Assembly: GCA_028023455.1 (NCBI GenBank)
Contig: JAQFVV010006197.1
Coordinates: 17,913,254-17,977,253 of the forward strand
Length of the DNA stretch: 64,000 nt
Direction: 5' to 3'
DNA from: Epiperipatus broadwayi
Lineage: Eukaryota > Onychophora > Udeonychophora > Euonychophora > Peripatidae
The notes below the pieces were generated by a model. It worked only from the letters and a program-made list of their open reading frames with translations. It searched no databases and had not been told where the DNA came from. A program made the position numbers and the translations under genes. Positions 47,260 through 58,800 of this stretch are shown piece after piece. Every line of letters starts with the position of its first letter. The stretch's first letter is position 1.

Positions 47260-47665
47260 GTTGCCTTGACAATAGATTGAAATTGTTGATTGTTATTGCT
47301 ATTGTTTAAGTGTTGACTGCTTTCATATATTTACATTTATAAACCTATCTAGCTTTGAGCATTATTAACATTATTATTTTAAGTAATACATAGTTGGAGT
47401 GCAGTTTGAAAATTATAATTTCAGTTTGAAAGTTATAGTTAACTATTTGTTAATCTGTTTTCAGAGCAAATTATATTTATTTGTTTAATGTGGTTTATTT
47501 AAACTTCTTTGAATTAATAATTTCACTCTCTGTAGTCAAGTTGCAACATTTAGTGTCTATTTAAACTTATTAGATCATAAATAAAGATGTATTTCTACCT
47601 TGATTACTAAAAGGTGGCCTTGACAACAGAGATTGTGATTGTTATTGATATTGTTTAAGTGTTGA
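47260..47665. repeat. Diverged direct repeat of about 90 bp
   Basis: The block from accttt(a)attgctaaaa to gtttaagtgttga at about 47228-47315 recurs at about 47597-47665 with ttgattgttattg(c/a)tattgtttaagtgttga shared. Function unknown. Confidence 0.6.
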
Positions 47666-47669
47666 AAGA

Positions 47670-47800
47670 CATTATGCTGCATAGGTAGCATATCTACCTC
47701 ACATTTCATTCCCAGCATTCAAATCTCAACCGGGTAAAAGTTGAACATTTTTTAAGGTTCCAATTAAGCTTATGGTTTTTTTCCAAGTAATCAGCACATT
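47670..47800 (+). repeat. Possible tRNA-related SINE
   Basis: The stretch holds gcataggtagcatatctacc (A-box-like) and a B-box-like attcaaatctcaaccggg, followed by a body with ttttccaagtaatcagcac. The resemblance is to tRNA-derived SINE heads, but only one copy is seen here. Confidence 0.35.
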
Positions 47801-48059
47801 TCTGGTCACTAAAAGACTATCTAGTTATTCTTAGCTCGATGGCAAAACATAGTTAGAAAAACACTCAAATTCTCACCATTCATCAATTGAAAAATCTAAG
47901 GAACACTGCCTTATCCTTCATTGTTTTTGTAAAAGAATTCATTAAAAATATCTTTGTCATCCAATGCCGTATTTAGAGCCTGTTTTATAATGTATGAAGT
48001 TTAGTGCAGAAATAATAGTGTGGAATTAAAAGTTAAAAGCTTTTAATGATGAGTCCTAG

Positions 48060-51000
48060 CTAAAGAAATTAAAAAAAATTGAGCTTGATAATTGAATAAA
48101 ACTATTATGTTAAACTTTTACTTTGATACACAAACATCATTTGATCTACCACAGTAATGACTATTATAAAATTAAATATCTGAAAAGTTTATTATGGATA
48201 TTTTTTTAATACTTTGCAACAGAAAATAAAAATCGCCAAAGAAAATGTGAAGCATCATTCATTAATCAAAAAGGAAATGAATGATTAGTTAATTATGAAG
48301 TCATGATAACTTTTGTACCAGATATGATAAATTGAGCTTTGATCCAGAAACCTTTACTCTCAACTCTGGAACATAACCAATGTGTTAAAAACCCAAGGCA
48401 TTGAACAATCACTAAGACTTTTATTTTAACCAGAGTTGATCTGGATACCAGAAAAGCAAGGAACAATTTGGGGAAGACACAATGATAAAGATATGTCAAG
48501 AGGCAATATTTAATATTTATAAAAAAGAAAAAACAATTAAACATTAAATTTATCAGTTTTCTGTCAGTTTTAAATAAAATCTTTTCTAAGTTTATTACAA
48601 GTAACATACAGTTTGGATTCAAGCCAATCAAAAGAACAAGCTAGATTCAAAAGTTGTTATAGCACATTGGATTATATTAAGTATTAAATATAAATCGCCA
48701 TTTTGCATTGGATCTGTAAAAGGTAAAACGCATCTGATTTTATAAATACTTAAACTATGATTAAAGTTTTAGAACATTAAGACATATATAGATCCAGATA
48801 TTGTTAAATTTTGAAAAATATTTATCAACATGTCATAGCAGTGATTAAACTAAAAAGATGAATATTGGTATAAAGTAGGTGATAGGATAATTCCAGTATT
48901 CCAAATATTTTGTAAAAGTTTTATAGGAAGTATTTTGTGAATTAAGAAGCTATAAATAAATAAAGTACTTAATTGATCTAGATCAGTGGTTCCCAGACTG
49001 GGCAGTACTGCTCCCCAGTGGGTGGTGAAGACTTCTGGGGGGGGTGATAGTGGGTTCAGAAGCATTTGGGGGGCATTCAGGTGGTAGCCTTTTCTCCAGA
49101 TCCACTGATCATCGGCTTTAACTCTCAAACCACTAATTTTTACATTATTTTGCTGATTTTATGGTTATTTTATAAATTGTTTATGTGCAAGAATATATAA
49201 AAAAGGGGAATAGTCAGAGTAATTGTAAATGTTTTGCACATTTTTGATGGGTTTTTTTTTCTATTAACAAGTTAAAAGGAATGCAGGTTATTATTGTATG
49301 GCTAATTTTACTAATATATAGAAGTGGTCATCCTGTGCATTATATTTTTTGTTAAAAAAATAAAGTAATTTAAGGCCAATATCAGCTGAGAGAATCTAAA
49401 AATTTGTCATATCTCAGATTTGGTTTTTGAATGTTTTGTAAAGATGGAAAAAGCTATTTCCATTGTATTAAAATTAGACACTACATATAAAATGGAATTC
49501 CTTGAAGAATTAGAAGAAGCTGAGTGGAAAATGAAAGAAGTGAAAGATAAAAAGATGTAAAAAGCTATATCAATTATCCAAGAAATTGGAGATAATGGCT
49601 GTAATTGTGAAAGAAGGGTACTCAATTTGTATTGTTATAAATGTTTTCTAAAAAGTTTTCAGCAGGTGATGGGGGGGGGTCTCTTCTAAGTTTATTGTTT
49701 TCCTTGCTATGTTTTGTCTGCTGAGTGGTTAAGGGTTTTCTGAACTAAGAAAAATATTCTAGTTGCAAAGCAGTGGAGAACTTTATGAAAGAAGGCAGAG
49801 CTGAGCCTAGTTTAAAATTATAGTCTATCCAGAATTGTGTGATCAACTCGTGGTTGGCTGCTGTCATTATTATAAAGATTTCTAGAGAAAGCTGAGATAT
49901 ATAAAAATGCTTAAATTTTATCATTAAAATGCTAATGAAATAAATTCTCAATGTTAGTGCACCAGCCAGACTCCTACACAGCTGCCATATGTCCACAGAT
50001 GTTAGCTAATGATGATGAATATCTTAATGCCTATGTTTTGCTGTGAAAAAGGAAAGCCCTCACAATCTTGTTGTCATGTTTTATACCATACTTAAAAGTT
50101 ACTAAGTCTGGAGATGGTTAATGGAAAGAAACCAGAAGGAAGCTGGATATTATAATTTTTTTTAAAATTTATTATCATTATGTCTTGTTGCTATAAATTT
50201 TATTGTATTTTTTTTTTTTTGTTTCTCTATAAATTATTATTTGATTTTCCTATTTTAAAACAGTTCTATCAAATTAATTTCTGGAATGCTTGTGTGTATG
50301 CCAAGATGTAGATATATATATATACATATTTGTTTGTTGTTGTTGTTTGCTTTTAACACACTATTCGATTTGAGAAAAGAGAAGATTACTTTGAGTGAAA
50401 TTATTATTATTTAAATAATATTTTAATTTGTGAAGCACAGATAGTTGAAAATTGAAATAAATTAAAATATTATTTACATACTTTACTGCTTGTTATGTAT
50501 TGTAAAAACTACTGTGTAGTAAATCATAGGATTTTGCATTGTGTGTTTGTGATTTGGACTCAGTGAGTTATTTGTGAAGATGTTTAAAGCTTCAAGCTTT
50601 CAAATCTAAATACTTATGACTGGCTTAGATATATAGAAAGAAGAGTGTCCACTCTTTTCCCATAAAATCGTTGCTGTGTATTTGGGTTTGATTGTCGTTT
50701 AGACGGCTATCATGACATCTGATTGGTTGTCAGATAGGTATTTTAATGAGTGCAGTGAGATTCGATAATATCTCAATTTATTTCAATTTATTACTATTAT
50801 TGTAATCTCTCTATCATTATTAAAAATTTATTGATATGCTGATTTGTTTTTTGTTTTGTTGACAGTGATATTTCCTTTTTGAAAGTGTTCTTTTCTTCTC
50901 AAAAGTGGCACATAAAGATGAGGTTTAGACTCAGCCCTTCAAAGATATACTGCCCAAAACTTTGTGGTACCAATTAGCAGGGCATTAGAGTTTTGGATAG

Positions 51001-51640
51001 GGAGAAATCAGGAAATATATTCGATTTTGGTTTGATTTCACTCATATAAATTTAAATTTAATAACTTTAAATTTTGTTGTTTTTTTTCTTTGTGTTATTG
51101 ATATTGAGTTTATGTTGATGCCTTATTCCGATGTGTGATTTTGACATCATATTATATTTTGTGTGCATCATATTTATTATGGGGTAGGCATTATCCAATA
51201 TAGTATCAAACAGATTGAATGCGGAAACTGTTATATTTAGGGGAGGGGGATTACAAAATTTATGTCTTGCAAAGTGGGCAGTGGTCTGAAAAAGTTTGGA
51301 AACCTATGATCTAGATTGTGAAGATGAGGTGGTTGCTTTTGCAAATAATATCTCACAATTTCAGTAAATTTTACAAGATCTAAACTATAGGAATGTTTAA
51401 TTGTTTTTTAAAAAATAAGAAAAATAAAAACTGATAGTAATAAACTAGTAAAAATTTAATAACTCTAAATCTTGAATATATTATTAGTACAGATGAAAAT
51501 GTAATGGATAAAACTGTAGCTTAGATGGAATGTTATTGATAAAAATAATTTAATAGTAAATAAATGTGGTTTTAATTTCTCCTTATTTGTAATAATAAAA
51601 ATACTTAATTGTAAATTATTAGAGAAAAAATATATAGTTA
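48060..51640 (+). mobile_element. Decayed LINE split by a hAT insertion
   Basis: Left of the hAT the plus strand gives LNKIFSKFITSNIQFGFKPI (RT start, about 48575-48640). Directly right of it the strand resumes with CEDEVVAFANNISQFQ (a decayed YADD block, about 51316-51365), VINKLVKI and a terminal MDKTVA-like stretch. The two halves are therefore one reverse transcriptase, interrupted at the junction 48984/51308. Stops and shifts are many. Confidence 0.62.
48984..51308. mobile_element. Non-autonomous hAT transposon with exact 8-bp target duplication
   Basis: The 2,325-bp element starts cagtggttcccagactgggc and ends with the imperfect inverted repeat of it (agtttggaaacctatg). It is flanked by atctagat at 48976-48983 and 51309-51316, the 8-bp duplication size of hAT elements. 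No transposase can be read inside. Confidence 0.88.
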
Positions 51641-51684
51641 ATAATAAATTTGGCTGAACGTTTTCGAGGAACTGTGCCTCATAC

Positions 51685-51864
51685 TCATAGCCTTCGTGAA
51701 AATGTACTTAATATATGTAAATGAGAATATTCAAATGAGTTACTGTTACGTAGCCCATTTTTTCGAGATGTCGAAGCACGTGTCTCTTCTGTTGATTGCA
51801 TGGATGTCTCTGTTAATGTAGAATGCCTCTTACTAATGTGCTCAAGTAGAAAATTCTTAATAAA
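51685..51864 (-). CDS. Candidate terminal coding exon (possible NRAMP C-tail)
   Basis: An open minus-strand stretch reads HISKRHSTLTETSMQSTEE then TRASTSRKNGLRNSNSFEY and ends SHLHILSTFSRRL-stop. It is Ser/Thr-rich, has a more balanced composition than its surroundings, and is preceded by an acceptor-like ttctacttgag in phase 0, which matches the phase-0 donor at 52707. NRAMP C-tails are variable, so homology cannot confirm it. It might instead be LINE debris or an unrelated exon. Confidence 0.3.
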   Translation of the reverse strand, partial: FIKNFLLEHISKRHSTLTETSMQSTEETRASTSRKNGLRNSNSFEYSHLHILSTFSRRL

Positions 51865-51876
51865 TGTTTTATCATT

Positions 51877-51920
<44 letters not shown>

Positions 51921-52000
51921 CCCCTAATAAGTATTTAAGCTCCATATATATATATATATATATGGAGCTTAAATACTTATTAGGGGAGCAATATAAAACA
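51877..52000. repeat. (TA)n run and perfect hairpin
   Basis: A long (TA)n run at about 51877-51917 is followed by a palindrome: ctaataagtatttaagctcc, then (TA)n, then its exact complement (to about 51986). Confidence 0.9.
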
Positions 52001-52706
52001 AACAGAATTACATTGAGAAGAACAAGAAAAAATTAAAAGTAAAATACATAGATGAGAAAATAAATATTATACTGATATCATTAAAAAAAACTAAAAAACT
52101 GAAATGAAGTTGAGTTTGACATTTTACAAGACAAAATGGCAATATATGGATAGTTGTAATTTTAAATTGGATCCAAAAAAAAAAAAAGAAAAAGATTCAA
52201 AAAGAAATCAGTTGAAAAACAAATTGATAATCAAAATTTGTTGTAATGGTGTGTAGAAAAACTGTGCATAAGAAAATTGGATTAAACTCAAACATCATTA
52301 ATTAATGGAGTGATATATATTCATGATATATGCTGATGACATCATATATCTTTTAATAATGGTTATAAACTAGGATTTAAATTCAAGTGAAATTTAGATT
52401 TTTTTTTTTAAATTCTAGCAAGCTTAGAATTTTTTGTGTTAGCACATAACCATCCAGATAACCATTCATTAATTGGTCAGTAAATCAGTATCTCACTATT
52501 GTTAAGCTAATGGATAAAAAAAAAACAACAGTAAACCTTCATAATCTGCATTTGAGTAACTTTGTAGGTGTTGTTTTTTTTATACTCTTTTTATTAATCT
52601 TGCAATGGGCTTAAATCACAATCAATTTACACATATACACTAATATTGCATATTTCAATATTTTTTATCTAATTTTATTTATATATAAATCAAACATTAT
52701 ATTTAC

Positions 52707-52866
52707 CAGATAAAAAACAAATGCTAAATAAAGCAATCCTGCAATTCCAATTGATATATAAACTTCAAGTTTGGCTGGTAACAAATCAATAACACTTTCA
52801 ATTACAAGAAATATGTTGATAGAAATAACTCCTAGGGTTATGATTATGCTTATAATTTTAATAAAT
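52707..52866 (-). CDS. NRAMP exon, last two membrane segments
   Basis: 160 nt completing a Leu codon and coding the two last hydrophobic helices, ending LAFVFYL at a GTAAAT donor in phase 0. In relatives only a short cytoplasmic tail follows. Confidence 0.93.
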
Positions 52867-55800
52867 CTAAAAAATATATAGAAATAAATATACACAATTA
52901 AAATAGTATAATTATTAATTCATTATTTATTAAAAATATTTTAAATTAATATTTAAAACCCTTATTAAATATTTACTTACAAGCTGTCAGCAAAAATATG
53001 CATTAATTTCGATGATCCGGAAAATGTTATCAGGGGAATGATTGCGAATGGCAATTGTAAACTTTGAAGAACGTTTAAGGAATCATTAAGACCAGTCATG
53101 TGTCGAATATTCAGGAATTTGGCTAAAACAACTGGAGGAATAATGGCGATAGATCTTGTAAAAAGAACTCTCTTCCAGCGAGACCATTTTAAATTCAAGA
53201 ATCCCTTTAAAAAGTAATAACATATATGAAATATTATATAAAAATGTATATTCTTCTACTATATATTATTACTATAATTATTAATTATCTATGTATGTGC
53301 CTGCCAAATAATGCATATATTTTATATGCAATTATTTTTATGAAATCATTTGAAGATAGGTGGAAGCAAAATGTTAAGAGTCTAACATCTTTGAATTTTT
53401 TTAAAAACCAGAATCTCTTTGTATTTGATGAGTTCTATTTGTAAAATTTTATTAATCTTTTCAGTAGTGAATTAAACATTAAAACTCCATTTCAAGTAAT
53501 TTAAAATTCTGAAATCAGAGCCCAAATTCTTTTCTTCGTAATATTTGAGTAAGTACTATAAAACTTAATGATTTACAAGGTTCAAAATTTTGTCACAAAT
53601 GATATTCTTTGTGAAATTTGTTATAATATCTATTGATCTAAAAATGCCAATCAAAAACGATTACATCTTGTTTTATATTTGACACACTCTGTTCTTTATC
53701 TCACTAAACATCACATGATCACTATCTCATACTAGCACATAATTGTTAGGGATTTTATGCATAAGCTTTCTGGCATCCATTGATTACTCTGATTGGCACA
53801 GGGTGGCACTACTGTATGGAGAGAGTTTTTGCCTTGTTCTTTATCTCCAAAAATATAATGATTTCATTTTTCATATTATAAAAACTTTTGGCAAGTTAGC
53901 CAGCAAATTTCAGTTTAATGGAGAAAATTACCAAATGCACAAAACAAGAAAATGGCTGACTGAGAGATGATTCAATGCCATTTATAGAAGCCAGTACATG
54001 TGGAAAATTTATGAATTCTAGTTTATACATTTCTAACTTTTTAATGTTTAATATTTTTTGCAATCTGTGGATTATTGAAATTAAGAATACTAAGATTAGT
54101 GGATATATAAAGGACAAATACATTTATAAATAAGATGAAATTATTAATATGTTTTTTTATACAATAGATGAGTACATAAACAAACATAGTTTAAAAACTT
54201 AATTAATTCTATTTCATATAAATATTATCAACTCAATTAAATATGCATATATCATTATCAGTTATGTAATTTGATACATTAAAGACCTGTAAGTATTAAT
54301 AATATAAATCAAATCATTTAAATATCTTTTATTAGCTCATTGTAAAATTTAATTGAAATAATACCTTAAAATTAGATAATATAATATTGCCTTGTTCAAT
54401 CTCATTTTAAATTATTACATATTTCTTTAACATCTTAGCCAACACAGTACAGAGCCCATGGCATAGAGCTTCCAAGGCATAATGAATATCATAGTAGTTA
54501 TTTTTATAATATATATTATTTTTCATAGTTTTATAGTTACTTGATGAGAAAAAATATTTCTGATGAAATTTTTTAAAGAAATAACTGTAAACTAATAGTT
54601 TACCTCCATCACAAATTGTCCTGTGTAAGTTCCTGTCATAGTTGAACATTGACCAGATGCTAAGATTCCTATTGCCCAAATAAACATTGCTATATCTTTA
54701 AATTCACATCCAAGAAAAATACCCTGAAATATAGAGTTTGAATAAATGAACTTGAAAATGAGTTTTTAAGATAAGATTAAAAATTACAAAATACACTTAC
54801 TGCTTTGAATAAATCCACTTCTACTGCCTCACTGTTATTCTGAAATGAAATTATGAATTACATTTGCCATATTATTAACATAAAGATAAATTATAATCAA
54901 TGCTGATTTAAAAATGAATAATTATATGCTGACATAGGAAATCAATTTTTGGATTAGTTTTAAAATGACAATATAAAAAATATAGTCATTTTAAGCTATT
55001 ATACAAATATTAAGTTTATTTACTTAAAACATATTCATACTTATTTACTTTCAGATTTGTGACACATTTCTCTAAAGCTCTCCATATTAGTTCTCCATCT
55101 CACCAACCCTATCCTTTATTAGTGCATCTATTCTTCTATCCTATTCCTTAAAACTATAACACTCAACAATTCTCCTAATCCAATCATCCCACCTCTTGTA
55201 TAAGTATACTGAAATAAATTCTTTATCCAAATCTTCTGCATATCACATTACCTTTCTCACTCATCTTGTTGCCTGCCCTTTATTCATAACCCAATTAAAT
55301 ACTATTTTGGCTATTCTTTTATTATTCATAAACTGCAATCTACAGAACATTTTTCTTTTTGCATCTCTCATATAAAAACTTGACCATCCCATTTCTCCTT
55401 GAATTGCCTCCTTTGCCGTTCACACATCTGCATTTAAAAATTATTGTCATTTGCTGAAACTAGAGGGTTTTCTATTACATTTAAACAGTTGCAATGAATT
55501 AATGCATTGTAAATTATTATTTATTATATAATATCAGAATTTAAACAAACATTGGTAAGATTATAAATGAAATAAATGTCATACTTCCTAGATATATGTA
55601 TGAATAAAGTTTTAAAATATTTAGAAATAAATTTTTGATTGATTAAAAATTCATCCTCTCTAGCAAAAGCATTATAGATCATCCTTTTGATATATGAAGT
55701 AGAACAAGGTTAAAGAGGAAATTATTGTCATTTGCTGACACTAGTGGGAGAGCTATTCAATTATATTTAAACAGTGGTGGGGGTTTAAGTGGCAGTGTTA

Positions 55801-58800
55801 TCAGAAAGAAGAATGGACAGAATGTAAGTAATAATCAAAGGGTAGCTGATTTAGATATAAATGTAGATGTGCAGAGGGAATGGGTCTGTAAAATTAATGG
55901 TGTTATGTTTGGTTTGGATTACAGACCCAACCAACATGAAATAATATAAAATAATACTAAGACAAGTATTACAATTAATATATTTATTATATGTACAACT
56001 ATATACAATACAATATACAGTATATATAGAGGAAAATATTTACAAATGCTGAGTATTGGAGTTTAACGTAAACTCTGAGTTCTGACTACCGCTTCTAGCT
56101 ATACCTGATGGCTTGCCTCACGGTTTGGGTGTATTGCTCTTCCAGCTGTACAAGACAGCTTGCCTCAAGCCAAGTGTTGTCTTAGCAGTGTCTGGTCTCT
56201 GTGGGACTTGCCTAGCTGTGTAGATTAAATAGTGTAGCACTATCAATGGGAATACTTGCTGCTGTTCAGGTTAGCAGAGTTTCCCTGGGAGAACACAAAG
56301 AATCTGTTTCAGGTTAGACAGACATTCTTCCCTGATTCTCACAAAAGGCTGACTATTTATACCCAGATCCCTGACCTTATTGAAAACCTTCGGATTTAGC
56401 AAGCATCATTGCTTATTGGCCTGTAATAATCATTGGCTAGGTTTTTATCTATACATCAGCCTATTGGCCTATGGCAAACAATGCTTAATCCGATCAGATA
56501 AGGAGGCATCTGGAATAGTCCACTTCTGAGAGAAGGGAGGACTATAACAGTAAGCAAGTTATTTATAAATGTAATGGAGAAGAAAGAATCAAAAGAATTT
56601 ATAAAATAGTAGTTAGGAAAGAAGAAATTATTAAAATTGGGTATTTGAATATGCAAGATGGTAGGAGATCAGAAAAGTGGCAGGAATTAAACAAAGAAAA
56701 AATGAAGAGCTTGAGGTATTAGCAGTAGTGGAAACACATCTAAGAGAAGAAGAAACTATTCTGGAAGACTTGGTATGGAAGAGTAAAAATAGAAAAGAAA
56801 AAAAAGGGTGGGGTTGTATAGGAGCTATGTCAAAAAATATTTAAATACTGTTAAATGTCAAGAACATTTGTGGTTTGGGATAAGGTTAGGAAGATTCACT
56901 ATAGTGTATATAGCCACTGGAGATAATCAAACTATAATGAAATGGAGCAGTAATATATATGAATGCCTCAGTAAGGATACAACCAAGTTTCAAAAAAAGG
57001 GGGAAGAGAATAATGGTTATAGGGGGTATAAATGGGCATATTGAAGAAATTGATAATGTATGCAATAAGAATTTACAGCTTTTGAATAATTTTTGTCAGA
57101 GAGTGAATTTGAGCATTGGAAACTTATCAAATATTTATGAGGGATAATACACATACTCTAGAAATAATATCTTTTACACAAATAGATTATGTATTAGTAG
57201 AGAAAGAGGGAATGAATAAGGTATGGAAACTTAAGGTGTTTTATAATGGAGAGTATGTAATAGTGATCATAACTTTTTTATAATATAAATGGTTAGTAAT
57301 GTGATGGAAAATAGTGATAAAAGTAAAAAGGATAGTGAAAGATTTGGATGGAAAGTGAATGATAAGAATAAGTTAGAAGAGTATAAAATAAAAGTTGAAA
57401 AAACCATGGATGAGTTGGTTGGGGCTGAGTATAAGGACTGGTGTGGTGAAATAGAAAAAGTGGTAAATAGGAATTTAGATGAGAATATTCAGAGGAATAA
57501 AAGTGAGAGTTAGTAAAAGTGTAAAAGAGAGAAAAAAGGTATGCACAGAATATACATGTGCCATTAAGAACAAAGAAAGTGAAAAAGATGTTAATGCTAA
57601 GTGGAAAAAGTACTCAGAAAAAAAGGGCTAAAATAGATAATTATATAGAGTTAATGAAATTGAATCGTAAATTGTCGGAGGATATTAGTAAAAATGAAAG
57701 AGATGGGAGTAAAACATTTTGGAAATACATTAAAGGAAGAAATGTACAGGAGAGAGAAATAGTATTACTAGACAATGAAGGAATAGAGTGTAGCTCTAGA
57801 GAAGAATTAGAAATAATCTTAAATAAGTATGTAATGGATATAGGAAAGATGTTAGATGTGAAGGACAGAGTGATAGCAAACATGAAAGCATATAATAATG
57901 GGAATATTAGGTTTACAGAAAATGAACTGAATGTGGCAGGTAAGAAATTGAAAAGTGAAAAGACAAGTGGTTTGGATGGATCAGCAACAAAGATGGCAAT
58001 GAATTTAGGGCATAGGGCAAATTTAAAACTATTATCATGTTTTAATAAGATAACACAGAAGAGAGATTTTTCAGGTAGTTGGAGTAATACAAGAGTAAGG
58101 CTACTATTTAAAGGAAAGAGTGAGGATCATAGAAAGTTAAACAATTAGAGACCGATAACAGTAACATCAGTGTTATATAAAGTTTTCTCATATCTGTTGG
58201 CTGGAAGGGTTGGAAAATGGATGGAATAAGACAATGTAGTGGGAGAAATGCAAGAAGGTTTTTGATCAGATATGCATATAGGAGATAGTTTATTTGTAGT
58301 TACACAACTTATGGATATGAGTAGGAATACAGGTAGACAGTTAGTTATATATGGCTTTTATAGATATAGAGAAGGTGTATGATAGAGTTAATAGAAATAG
58401 AATTTGGCTAAGTTTAGTAAATTTTGGAATGGATGGATCTTTAGTGGATATTATTAAGAAATTATATAAAAATAATTACTATATGTATCAATTAAGGAAT
58501 ATAGACTCAGTTAAAGTTAAAAATGGAGAGGGACTAAAGCAAGGATGCCCTATGTCACCTAATTTGTTTTTGTTGTATTTGAAAGAAATGGAGGGAGTAT
58601 ATACATTGTCGGGTCTTTTATTTGTGGATGATGTCTTTTTGTGTGCAGAAAGAAGGAAAGATATGAAAGTTATGCTGAGAACATGTGCAAGGGTGGTTAA
58701 AGAGATGGGGATTAAATTTAGTGAAGAAAAATACAAAGCAATGATGATTAATACAGGAGAAAGATATGACAAAGAATTTTTATTAGGGGATATAAAGTTA

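Noticed and set aside
48293-48631. 112-codon minus-strand open frame
   Set aside because: It lies antisense to the decayed LINE at 48.06 kb and has no family features of its own.
53226-53444. 72-codon plus-strand open frame between NRAMP exons
   Set aside because: Low-complexity hydrophobic translation of AT-rich intron; lies antisense to the NRAMP gene with no supporting feature.
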